Notes under the pieces: model-generated
Seen by the model: the letters and a program-made list of their open reading frames with translations, nothing else
Databases searched by the model: none
Told to the model about the DNA's origin: nothing
Assembly: GCA_016708345.1 (NCBI GenBank)
Contig: JADJFX010000040.1
Coordinates: 1-64,000 of the forward strand
Length of the DNA: 64,000 bases
Reading direction: 5' to 3'
Source of the DNA: Candidatus Rhodoferax bjergmarkensis
GTDB lineage: Bacteria > Pseudomonadota > Gammaproteobacteria > Burkholderiales > Burkholderiaceae_C
Program-made: the position numbers and the translations under genes
In this document: positions 7,197-14,753 of the stretch, in pieces
Numbering within the stretch: the first letter of the stretch is position 1
Layout: each line of letters opens with the position of its first letter

Positions 7197-7504
7197 ACCG
7201 TGCGACCTTGTTCGGCGCGCAGTTGTTCGCGCAATTCCATGGCAACAAGGCGATCCTGGTAGTCGACAGACAGCGGTGGTAACGCGTCGTCTGACGGAAG
7301 CGGGGCAGACATGATGGATTGAAACTTGTCAAGTGTGGCTTGTGCTTGAGCGACCTCTTCTGCGCTAGGTTTGAAAGTGGGGGCCGGTGCAGCTAGTGCT
7401 TCGTCATCTGGCAGATCGACAATCACGCGCAATTGGTCATGTTTGAGTGTGATGGGTTGGGCAAATGACAGTTGCCCACGGTTGTCGATGGCTTCTACTT
7501 GCAT
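7193..7504 (-). CDS. Antitoxin-like partner of the truncated PIN toxin
   Basis: A 103-residue protein starting MQVEAIDNRGQLSFAQPITL, a short beta-rich N-terminus as in VapB-type partners. A helical stretch with SAEEVAQAQATLDKFQS follows. It ends on the start of the truncated PIN gene (4-base overlap), the standard antitoxin-toxin arrangement. With its toxin broken it is now an orphan antitoxin. Identity rests on context rather than a clear family match. Confidence 0.6.
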   Translation of the reverse strand: MQVEAIDNRGQLSFAQPITLKHDQLRVIVDLPDDEALAAPAPTFKPSAEEVAQAQATLDKFQSIMSAPLPSDDALPPLSVDYQDRLVAMELREQLRAEQGRTV

Positions 7505-7685
7505 GGTTGGTTCTCCAAAACAGTGAGCTGATCATTTTGCAACAAGTACTGCAAGGCGGTGGCGGTGCAAGTAGCAGTGCCTGTGCCGGTTAGGGGTAGA
7601 TTGAGTTTGTAGCGTCAGATACAAATTGCCCAAAACCCCAGCCCATGGCAAAATATGGCTATCCAGAATTTTAGGGGCTAGTGTT

Positions 7686-7940
7686 ATGAAAACTATCGCT
7701 GTATTTGAGGCAAAGAATCGGTTTTCCGAATTGCTGGCGGAGGTGGCTCTTGGTGAGGAAATTACCATCACGCGGCATGGCTCGCCGGTGGCGCGGCTGG
7801 TGGCACTTAGTGCCAACGCGCAGCCTTCGCATCAGCAGCGTCAGCGTGTATCCAATGCCATGAAGCGTTTGCGTGAACTTGGTGATAGTGCAGCGCTGGG
7901 CTGCACAGTGCGCCAAGCGCTGGATGCAGGACGAGATTGA
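7686..7940 (+). CDS. Phd/YefM-type antitoxin
   Basis: An 84-residue protein with the Phd core MKTIAVFEAKNRFSELLAEV followed by GEEITITRHGSPVARLV. This family binds its own promoter and neutralises the toxin encoded downstream. The TGA stop overlaps the vapC ATG by one base. The ~180 bases upstream (7,505-7,685) form a divergent promoter region shared with the 103-residue antitoxin gene. Confidence 0.9.
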   Translation: MKTIAVFEAKNRFSELLAEVALGEEITITRHGSPVARLVALSANAQPSHQQRQRVSNAMKRLRELGDSAALGCTVRQALDAGRD

Positions 7941-8344
7941 TGGCATTTGTACTTGATAACTCGGTGGTCACTGGCTGGTATTTACCGGACCAGTCCACCA
8001 ACTACAGTCAGACAATAGCGGCCCGACTCGAAAGCGACAAAGCACTGGTGCCAGCGTTGTGGCAGCAAGAACTGGCAAATGTACTCAAAACGGCCTGCAC
8101 GCGTGGCAAGCTCAAGTTAGAGACAGCCCGGGAAATCCTTGATACTCTCGGCACCTTGCCAATCGAAATAGATACAGGCGCTGGCCCCGGCCAACGCCAG
8201 TTGTTTGAACTGGCCATGCGCTACAAGCTCAGCAGCTACGATGCTGTCTACTTGGAACTGGCCATGCGACACGGCCTGCCAATTGCAACTCAGGATGCAC
8301 AACTCAAAACGGCGGCAATCGCTGCGGGTGTTGGCATTTTGTGA
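7940..8344 (+). CDS. vapC: VapC-type PIN ribonuclease toxin
   Basis: A 134-residue PIN domain: AFVLDNSVVTGWYLPDQ holds the first acid (LDNS) and PALWQQELANVL the conserved glutamate. The third and fourth acids lie in SSYDAVYLELAMRHGLPIAT and QDAQL. PIN toxins cleave RNA with metal bound by four acids, and all seem present. It is coupled to the Phd antitoxin. The end abuts a truncated gene on the opposite strand. Confidence 0.9.
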   Translation: MAFVLDNSVVTGWYLPDQSTNYSQTIAARLESDKALVPALWQQELANVLKTACTRGKLKLETAREILDTLGTLPIEIDTGAGPGQRQLFELAMRYKLSSYDAVYLELAMRHGLPIATQDAQLKTAAIAAGVGIL

Positions 8345-8357
8345 GAGTTAACTTACC

Positions 8358-8465
8358 TAGGCCCCACAACTTCATGTCTTGAAGCGCATCGGTCAGCGCA
8401 TCGGCGTGGCCTTGGCACACGCCATGTATTTGCTGCAGTGCAAATTGTTCGGGTGTGTGTGTCAT
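8358..8465 (-). pseudogene. Truncated partner gene of the nucleotidyltransferase
   Basis: ATG at 8,465 opens MTHTPEQFALQQIHGVCQGH and ADALTDALQDMKLWGLG, after which recognisable continuity ends at the vapC cassette. It overlaps the nucleotidyltransferase stop (ATGA). It would be the second gene of a minimal nucleotidyltransferase module, lost from about residue 35. Confidence 0.5.
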
Positions 8466-8756
8466 TGAATTTGTATGCCGGTGGTGTGGGCCACGATCAC
8501 AATGGGTCTTGAGTCGATTGGCTGCTCTATCTATTTTGCGTTCGCCCAGCAGGCGTTCAAGCAGGCATAGCATCTTGATTTTTTTGACAAATGGCTGGTC
8601 TGCTGCCGAAGGTGGGGGGCGTACCAGCAGGTCAATGTCACCACCTTTTTTGTGATCGTCCGCGCGTGAGCCAAATAGCCACACCGATGCGCCTTCTCCA
8701 AAAGATGCGGTGGCCGCCTGACGAATGGCCTGAATTTGATCGGTTGACAGACGCAT
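8462..8756 (-). CDS. Minimal nucleotidyltransferase, MntA-like (one-base frameshift)
   Basis: The N-terminus carries the Pol-beta-type motif VWLFGSRADDHKKGGDIDLL (GSRA...D-x-D). After GERKID the frame slips by one base near 8,525. The correct C-terminus (DSRPIVIVAHTTGIQIQ, stop) follows in the next frame. That gives ~98 residues, the normal size of stand-alone MNT proteins, which AMPylate or inhibit a HEPN partner. The slip may be a sequence error. Confidence 0.75.
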
Positions 8757-8795
8757 GTTGTGGATGCTTGCAAATTAGTACGTTTTCTATCGGAA

Positions 8796-8851
8796 CTTGT
8801 TATTAATTTGATAGCTGGTTGTGCTTAATTGGCTGGCGTCAGAGGCTGATT
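8796..8851 (+). repeat. Dispersed repeat R, copy 7
   Basis: GTTATTAATTTGATAGCTGG, TTGTGCTTAATTGGC, TGGCGTCAGAGGCTG, ATTTTATG. It joins fcl 3' remnant 2 on its right, exactly as copy 1 joins the intact fcl. Confidence 0.8.
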
Positions 8852-8922
8852 TTATGCTTGAAATCTTGGTAGACGAATGCCAAACCTTGCGCCAGATTGA
8901 TCTTGGCTTGCCGAGCAGCTGT
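8852..8922 (-). pseudogene. fcl: fcl 3' remnant 2
   Basis: About 70 bases match the last ~22 codons of fcl (compare 930-995): GAAATCTTGGTAGAC and CAGATTGATCTTGGCTTGCC. It ends abruptly before the brnT promoter region. It has no start and no function. Confidence 0.75.
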
Positions 8923-8974
8923 TCACAAGGAAAGTGAGTTGACTGATCCATCCGTGTGTGCATAAAATGCACAC

Positions 8975-9259
8975 ATGCGAAATCAAAAAATCTTCAATTG
9001 GAATCCCGACAAGAACCAATTGTTGATTCTGGATCGAGGTGTTTCGTTTGAGAGAATAGTGTTCGAAATCGGCAACGGAAACGAGCTGGCTGTGCTTGAA
9101 CATCCCAATCAGGAAAAGTACCCTGGGCAAAGAATTTCAATGGTGCAAGTTGATGACTACGTATATGCCGTGCCATTTATTGAAACTGACACGGAAATCT
9201 TTCTAAAAACCATCATCCCGAGCCGCAAGGCAACCCGGCAATACAGGAGTAAGGCATGA
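8975..9259 (+). CDS. brnT: BrnT-type ribonuclease toxin
   Basis: A 94-residue protein of BrnT size. It has FNWNPDKNQLLILDRGVSFE at the N-terminus, ERIVFEIGNG, then YVYAVPFIETDTEIFLKTII and PSRKATRQY at the C-terminus. BrnT is a RelE-fold RNase neutralised by BrnA. Its stop overlaps the brnA ATG by 4 bases, the standard toxin-first order of brnTA. Upstream 8,923-8,974 is the probable promoter. Confidence 0.88.
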   Translation: MRNQKIFNWNPDKNQLLILDRGVSFERIVFEIGNGNELAVLEHPNQEKYPGQRISMVQVDDYVYAVPFIETDTEIFLKTIIPSRKATRQYRSKA

Positions 9260-9537
9260 AAAAAATCGCTGAGTACGATGAGGAAGAGCTAGAGATACTG
9301 CAAGCGTGGGAGGCTGGTACGCTAAAACCAGTCACCGATATGGCAGAGCAGGCCAAGGCGCATCGGGTCGCAGCGGATGCCACCTTCAAAAAAGACCAGC
9401 GGCTGAACATCCGCATCTCAAGCAGGGATTTAAAGAGTTTGCAGGCACGTGCTCTCGAGGAGGGTGTTCCCTATCAAACGTTTGCGGCCAGTTTGTTGCA
9501 CAAGTATGTCAGTGGGCATCTGGTGAATCAGCGGTAG
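9256..9537 (+). CDS. brnA: BrnA-type antitoxin (CopG/RHH)
   Basis: A 93-residue protein. The C-terminal ribbon-helix-helix reads QRLNIRISSRDLKSLQARAL then EEGVPYQTFAASLLHKYVSG. The N-terminal half, which binds the toxin, begins MKKIAEYDEEELEILQAWEA. It is coupled to brnT. Antitoxins of this type repress their own operon. Confidence 0.88.
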   Translation: MKKIAEYDEEELEILQAWEAGTLKPVTDMAEQAKAHRVAADATFKKDQRLNIRISSRDLKSLQARALEEGVPYQTFAASLLHKYVSGHLVNQR

Positions 9538-9630
9538 CTAAATTTGAATGCTTGCGCTTGATTGGCGGGTGCGGATGGCTGTTGGGTTTTTAGTTGCAGT
9601 GCTTCAATTGCTTAAAGACAAGCGCCGGGA
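9537..9630 (+). repeat. R copy 8 joined to a MarR-gene 3' remnant
   Basis: TAAATTTGAATGCTTGCGCTTG, then GGCGGGTGCGGATGG. This is a shortened R that runs into GTTGCAGTGCTTCAATTGC. The second part resembles the 3' end of the EPS MarR gene (GGGTGCGGATGG at 1,906 and GCTGCAGCGCTTCAATTTC near 1,933). It would be the third gene of the same operon found as a broken end. The match is short. Confidence 0.5.
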
Positions 9631-9637
9631 GCGATTT

Positions 9638-10050
9638 TCATGGTTGAAATTCTTTGAGTAAAAACCGCACCACAAATTGGTCTTTATCAGCTTTCAGCAG
9701 AGCGGTGACTTGATCCATGTCGATGTTCATGTAGTCGTGTACCAAGCGGTTACGCAGGCCAATGATGGCATTCCACGCGGGCAGGTCGGCGGGCGCCAAC
9801 AGGGCGCTATTGGCCAGTGCGCTAAACGCATCGTAGCCCGATATCGGAACTGGTTGCTCGCTGGCTTTTAGCCATTGTTTCGCTTTTCCGATTGCGTTTT
9901 CAATGAGTATCTGAAGGGCGTGCAAGACACCGCTTTGCTCCAGCGGAGTTAACACACGACCTTCGCTGAGGATGGATTTGGCCTGTGCCAGCAAGGCGCT
10001 TTGCCCGGCCGCAATGCGGGCGGTTTCCGCTGGTACAGGTCAAGCCGCAT
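9638..10050 (-). CDS. hepT: HepT-type HEPN ribonuclease (one-base frameshift)
   Basis: The expected start MRLDLYQ (ATG 10,050) is in one frame. ETARIAAGQSALLAQAKSIL continues in the next, so one indel lies near 10,025. The rest is intact to FLLKEFQP. The HEPN catalytic motif RNRLVHDY (R-x4-H-x-Y) is present in IGLRNRLVHDYMNID. HepT RNases are held inactive by the MntA nucleotidyltransferase, whose gene lies directly upstream and overlaps by 11 bases. Without the correction, translation would need a TTG start at 9,994. Confidence 0.8.
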
Positions 10051-10429
10051 GGCGTTTGCTCCAGTAAAAGTCTTCCATATCGCGCCAAGTGCGTTGCAAA
10101 AAATGCGTCCATGCCAGCGTGTCCTGGCCTGTGAGTGACACGCCTTCTTCAGCCACGCTGGCACGCATGGCCAAGTTCGCGCGGCGCAGTTCTATCAGAT
10201 CAATGGCGGAGGGGCTGGTTTGCAGCACCTCTGCCAGTGTGCGGCGCAGGGTTTCGGTGAGATCAAGCACCGTGAGCCATTCAAGTTTTGGCGACCATTG
10301 CAGGGCAATGTCCCAGTCACTGTCGGGCCGGGCCGTACCCGTGGCGCGACTGCCTACCAATACGGCAAATTCCAGATGCTCTTGCCCAAGCAGGACTTGC
10401 GTCAAGGATCTGGCTTGCGGTATTGTCAT
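10040..10429 (-). CDS. mntA: MntA-type nucleotidyltransferase antitoxin
   Basis: A 129-residue protein with FAVLVGSRATGTARPDSDWD, the GS-x(n)-D-x-D active site of minimal nucleotidyltransferases. I chose ATG 10,429 (MTIPQARSL) over a longer frame reaching 10,567, which would run into wzz. MntA AMPylates HepT at its HEPN tyrosine. The gene pair is complete apart from the hepT indel. Confidence 0.88.
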   Translation of the reverse strand: MTIPQARSLTQVLLGQEHLEFAVLVGSRATGTARPDSDWDIALQWSPKLEWLTVLDLTETLRRTLAEVLQTSPSAIDLIELRRANLAMRASVAEEGVSLTGQDTLAWTHFLQRTWRDMEDFYWSKRHAA

Positions 10430-10445
10430 GGTGAATGCTAAATGG

Positions 10446-11657
10446 CTAAGCACGCCCCAAAGCCTTGCGCCAGGCTTGGCGCAAGCGCCCCAGCTTTTCT
10501 GCTGACTCTGGCGTTTGGGCAGCACCGCGCAGCGCTTGGCGAATAAAAACAAAGAGAAGAAGCGCAAAACCAGTCGCCAGAGTTGCCATCATGGCAATGA
10601 GCGCCTTCTTGGGCTTACTATTGCGCTCGGGTGGTTCAGCGACATCGATAATCTGTATCGTGGCACCCTCGCGCCCTTCATCAATGCGGGCGATTTCATA
10701 CTGTTTGGAGAAGAGTTCAAACAGCGTCTCGTTGTATTTGTATTCGCGGTATTTGGCAATGTAATCATTTTGAGTGGCATTGGGGCCAGCATTCGATTCA
10801 GCGTCTTGGCGCTCCAGCACAGCCAGTTGTTGCTTCAAGGCAGAGAGTTCAGTCTGAGCTTGCTTAAATTCCGGCGCTGAGTCAGATAAGTAACCGCGCA
10901 TAGTGGAAAGCTTGATTTCTTGGGCTGTTACTGCAGCATGAATCTTGGCCACACCCTCTAGCGCACTTGCCGGGTTGAGCTTCAGGCTGCTGCTGTTGAC
11001 ACCAGTGGCTTTGAGCTCTTGCGCTGCGCGCACCCACTTGGCATTGGTGGTGGCGAGGAGTTTTTCAAAAAACAGTCGGCGTTGTTGCGCTTCAGTTATA
11101 GCTAGACGGCCCAGCAGTCGTTGGAGTTCTTGCACATGACCATTGGCAAGGTCTGCCGCAAACTTGGGGTCTTTGTCATTTGCCTCGACCGTGACAATGC
11201 CATCCTTTGCATTGCTGGTAATGGTTGCAACTTGAGCCAGAGCTTTTCGTGTATCCACACGAAACTTCTTCTCGTAACGATCCATCAGGCTAAAGCGATC
11301 TATCAATGCGTTTTGGACCGAATCGCTCTTGATAAAGGATACGAATTGGTCACCAGGGCTTTTAAGGCCAGCGGCAGCGCCTAGTCCAGCCAATGCGCCC
11401 AGCGATTGCATCATGGCCGCACTGGCACTTTGGCCTTGCGGCACCAAAAAGCGGGTGGTTGCGGTGTACACGGGCGTGATGAGGAAGCTGATGCCCAGAG
11501 CCACCAGGCCAATCAGAATCGGGCCCAGCACCAGAAGGCGCAGGTTATCCACCACCACCTGCAGCAGGTCGAGGAGGCTTATTTCGTCTTCGGTGTCCGT
11601 GGGGCCAACAGAGTTAAGCGGATTGGACAAGTTATTTGGCAAGTTGGAATCGGTCAT
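10446..11657 (-). CDS. Wzz-family polysaccharide chain-length protein
   Basis: A 403-residue inner-membrane protein from ATG 11,657 (MTDSNLPNNL). It has DEISLLDLLQVVVDNLRLLV, a first membrane helix (LVLGPILIGLVALGISFLI), and VYTATTRFLVPQGQ. A long coiled-coil periplasmic part follows, then a P-rich segment VAEPPERNSKPKKALIAMMA leading into the second helix. These are the Wzz hallmarks. It sets polymer length and works with the outer-membrane exporter encoded just upstream (stop 11,674, gap 16 bases). No tyrosine-kinase domain is fused. Confidence 0.92.
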   Translation of the reverse strand: MTDSNLPNNLSNPLNSVGPTDTEDEISLLDLLQVVVDNLRLLVLGPILIGLVALGISFLITPVYTATTRFLVPQGQSASAAMMQSLGALAGLGAAAGLKSPGDQFVSFIKSDSVQNALIDRFSLMDRYEKKFRVDTRKALAQVATITSNAKDGIVTVEANDKDPKFAADLANGHVQELQRLLGRLAITEAQQRRLFFEKLLATTNAKWVRAAQELKATGVNSSSLKLNPASALEGVAKIHAAVTAQEIKLSTMRGYLSDSAPEFKQAQTELSALKQQLAVLERQDAESNAGPNATQNDYIAKYREYKYNETLFELFSKQYEIARIDEGREGATIQIIDVAEPPERNSKPKKALIAMMATLATGFALLLFVFIRQALRGAAQTPESAEKLGRLRQAWRKALGRA

Positions 11658-11673
11658 GGTGCGTGCCGCTTCC

Positions 11674-14442
11674 TTAGTAGCCCAGCGAGCGGAAGGCCGC
11701 TGCACCCAAGCCAAACTGGGCCAAGATGGCAGTCCAATCTTTGGCACCGCGCACAAAGGTGGAGTAAGCGGTTTCGCGGTCAGCCTTCTCAGGCACCACC
11801 ACGGTGTCGCCAGGCATAAGCGTCAAGCTACTGTTGCTGCTAAATAATCCGGCCAGCAGCCCGTTACCCGAGCCACCTTGTACCGTGCCATCTGCGCGCA
11901 AAACATAAAGCTCAGATGCGTCCGAATAGTTGGTGAGGCCGGCTTGGTCTATGACATCGCTGACACGCACTCCGCTCTTCCAGAGCATGGCGTTTTCGTT
12001 GTAGACGGAGCCATAAGCTCCAACGAAAGCCGGGACTGAAGGCACATTGACGGTATCGCCATCTTCGAGGGCTAGCAGCGGCAAGTTCTCGAGGCTGGTA
12101 TTTTTAGGATCCAGGCCCAAAGCAACACGGCCCGAAGCGCGAAGTTTGCGCAAATTCGAAAGTTTTAACTGATCTGCTTGAACGCCCGCCTGAACCATCT
12201 GGGCTTGAGTTGTAGCGTCAGTGGACACAACATTTTGGAGTCGTTTACTGGAATCGGCCTCAATTTGTTTTTCGAATTGCTTGATCAATCGGTCCAGGTT
12301 TTCCTGCTGGGTGCGGCGCACACTTTCGCGCTTGAACTCAAGCCCATACACGTACGAGTCTGCGGTAAAGCCACCAGCGCGGCGAATGATCTGCGGTAGT
12401 GTCTCGCCAGGCAGAGCCTGATATACACCGGGTACTGCCACTTCGCCCGAGAGCGTCACCATGCGGATGCGCTTGGCCACGGGCACCGCCACTTGCGAGG
12501 TGTTAAACAGGGCAATTTTGTCGCCCGGTTGCAGCACCAGGTTGCTGGCCGGGTCTTCGCGCAGCACGGCGGCCCCCAGGTTAAAGGTGATGGCTTCGGT
12601 AGACAGGATAGATGGCACGCGACGGATAATTTGGGCGTAATCCCAATTGATTTCATCGCGCAGGTTATTGCCAACCGGGCGCTGCCAGAAGTCGTAATAA
12701 TCGATAAGCCACTGGGCACTGGGAATAATGTCTTTCACCGTGAAACCCGGGCGCCAGACAAAGCGCTGTGCTCCACCCACAATCTCGCCCGCAATAAAGA
12801 CGCTGTCTTGCGTGTCAGCGCCCGCCTCGCCCGGTTTGTAGACGGTGAGGACGTCGCCGCTTTGCAGGGTCAGGTTTTCTTGCGGGTCTTTGGCAATGGC
12901 TTTGGTGAGATTGAAGGCCAGTACACGGGTGCGCATCTTGCTGGAATCAAGCCGCTGGATGGTGGCGTAGTGCAGATTGATCTCGGGGCGCGAGTAAGAG
13001 CCACTGTGCGCACCCTGATTGAGCTGGAACCAGTAGCTGCCGGGAATCAAAGCGCTCAGATCACTCAGCACATCAGACACCTTCATGCCGGGCTTAAAGG
13101 TGGTGCGCAAGGGAGTAATGCCATTGCCTTGCAGAGTTACTGCGTTGGCAATCTGGGGGCTGATGGGGAACACGGTGAGCACATCACCATCGGCCAAGGG
13201 CACGGACAGGCCACGGGTGTCGAGGGCAAAGTCTTCCACAAACCGGGCTACTTTTTCTTGCGCGTTCACGCGGTCAAGCTGTGCGCGATGGGGCGAGGCC
13301 AACACGGGAAGGCCACCGGACAAAGACAGCACGTCTTTAATCGACTCTTTACCCTTGAGTTCGTAAATGGCGGGCGTGTGGATGGTGCCGAGCACGGCAG
13401 AGCGGGCACCTGCTGGGGGAATGTAGATGACGTCGCCACTCAAGAGGTGCACGTCGCCAGAGCTGTCGCCCTTGGCCAAGAACTGGTAAAGGTCTACCGA
13501 AGCAATTGTTTTGCCGCCCCGGCGCAACTCAATAGCGCGCATGGAGCCATTGGCGCTGGGGCCACCGGTTTCAAACAAGGCGTTGATGAGTGTGGACAAT
13601 GAGCTCACTACCTGCTTGCCCGGATGGCGGGCTTGGCCGACCACAAACACTTCAATAGAACGCAGGCGCCCCATGCTGACGCTCACCTGAAAATTCTTGT
13701 AAACCTTGCTCAGGTGCGCAGTAATCGTCTTCTCGGCATCAGCAAATGGGACACCGGCCAGTGTCAAAGGGCCCACTTTAGGCAAGGTGATGCGGCCATC
13801 GCGGTCAACCACAAAGCGGTCTGCAATGTCCATCAGGCCATAAACCTGCAGCACCAGTTCGTCCCCAGGACCCATCACATAACCAGAGGGCACGGTGTAG
13901 GCCTGAACCGAACCAAAAGCACCGGCCTCAAAGAGGTTGTAGCCGAACAGGGGCAAGGTCTTGCCGGTGGACTGGCTCACAAAGTTTTGAAACTCGGTGT
14001 TCTGCAGCGGGTGGCCCACTGCGGCTGTGCTGGTTTTGGCAGCGCTGAGCGGGGCGGTGCCGACTTCGGATTTGGATTGCTTGCCATTGCCCTTGGCAGC
14101 GGCTGCACGCGCGGCATCGATGGCACTGGCGGGAGTGCTGCCGTCTTTCGGGCCGCCAAGTACCTGGCCAGCGGAGTCAACTTGCTGGGCACCAGTTTGC
14201 AGGCCTTTGGCATCCAAGACTTGTGACCCAGTAGACCCAGCAGAGCCAGAAGACCCACCTTCAGCGCCACCCATTGCAGCACCAATTGCAGCACCCATTG
14301 CTGCAGTTTGGGCCTGCGCTGCGGGCAACTGAGCCAAAAAAAGGCCTGCTGCTGATAGACAGAGCAACGCGATGCGCGAAAAAGATCTCAAAGAAGGGAC
14401 GCCACCACCAGTGGCATCCCTTTTGGAATTACAAAATATCAA
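11674..14442 (-). CDS. Wza-like polysaccharide export protein with several SLBB domains
   Basis: A 922-residue protein, much longer than E. coli Wza (379). It starts with a signal peptide (IALLCLSAAGLFLAQLPAAQA), then a low-complexity Gly/Ala stretch. The Poly_export domain contains YVMGPGDELVLQVYGLMDI and GRITLPKVGPLTLAGV. Repeated SLBB units follow, each ending in DGDVLTVFP, SGDVLTVYKPGE, PGDKIALFN, DGDTVNVP or PGDTVVVPE. It forms the periplasmic and outer-membrane channel for exopolysaccharide. It is cotranscribed with wzz. I see no convincing lipobox cysteine near the N-terminus, unlike classical Wza. Confidence 0.93.
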   Translation of the reverse strand: MIFCNSKRDATGGGVPSLRSFSRIALLCLSAAGLFLAQLPAAQAQTAAMGAAIGAAMGGAEGGSSGSAGSTGSQVLDAKGLQTGAQQVDSAGQVLGGPKDGSTPASAIDAARAAAAKGNGKQSKSEVGTAPLSAAKTSTAAVGHPLQNTEFQNFVSQSTGKTLPLFGYNLFEAGAFGSVQAYTVPSGYVMGPGDELVLQVYGLMDIADRFVVDRDGRITLPKVGPLTLAGVPFADAEKTITAHLSKVYKNFQVSVSMGRLRSIEVFVVGQARHPGKQVVSSLSTLINALFETGGPSANGSMRAIELRRGGKTIASVDLYQFLAKGDSSGDVHLLSGDVIYIPPAGARSAVLGTIHTPAIYELKGKESIKDVLSLSGGLPVLASPHRAQLDRVNAQEKVARFVEDFALDTRGLSVPLADGDVLTVFPISPQIANAVTLQGNGITPLRTTFKPGMKVSDVLSDLSALIPGSYWFQLNQGAHSGSYSRPEINLHYATIQRLDSSKMRTRVLAFNLTKAIAKDPQENLTLQSGDVLTVYKPGEAGADTQDSVFIAGEIVGGAQRFVWRPGFTVKDIIPSAQWLIDYYDFWQRPVGNNLRDEINWDYAQIIRRVPSILSTEAITFNLGAAVLREDPASNLVLQPGDKIALFNTSQVAVPVAKRIRMVTLSGEVAVPGVYQALPGETLPQIIRRAGGFTADSYVYGLEFKRESVRRTQQENLDRLIKQFEKQIEADSSKRLQNVVSTDATTQAQMVQAGVQADQLKLSNLRKLRASGRVALGLDPKNTSLENLPLLALEDGDTVNVPSVPAFVGAYGSVYNENAMLWKSGVRVSDVIDQAGLTNYSDASELYVLRADGTVQGGSGNGLLAGLFSSNSSLTLMPGDTVVVPEKADRETAYSTFVRGAKDWTAILAQFGLGAAAFRSLGY

Positions 14443-14753
14443 GATACGACCTTCTAATTAGAATAAAAAGTGCTTAAAGCACCGCAGCACAGACGATTAA
14501 ACCAACAACTCGTCGCAAGCTTTGATTTTAGTCGACCGCTACTATAGGCTTAGGGAAAACCCACTACTCCCAAACGGGTGGGTGCAACGATAACGAAATT
14601 CGGGCGGTGTCTTCAGTTTTAAATGACGGCAAGTAATGGGTTGACCAAATGTTTACAACTCGGAGGAGGCCAGCAGGCTGATTTCATCGTTTTCGGCTTC
14701 ACTATGCGGCTCATAGACTGATTCATAAAATTTATGGCTACTCAAAAGGTGGC
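14443..14753. other. Intergenic region upstream of the export genes
   Basis: No gene is seen. The first ~100 bases right of the export gene are AT-rich (TTCTAATTAGAATAAAAAG is a near-palindrome at 14,451-14,469) and probably hold its promoter. A small hairpin is possible at 14,558-14,585 (CCCA...GGGTGGG). The right end is the 3' flank of the WecA-like gene. Confidence 0.4.

Noticed and set aside
1..10430. Integron or prophage as explanation for the cassette region
   Set aside because: No integrase gene, attC-like site, tRNA border or phage structural gene is visible. The only shared borders are the R repeats and the gmd/fcl ends. The KilA-N gene alone is not enough for a prophage call.
12493..13602. 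Plus-strand open frame of 369 codons over the export gene
   Set aside because: Shadow of the SLBB export protein. The repeated GH/GQ-rich text has no family features.
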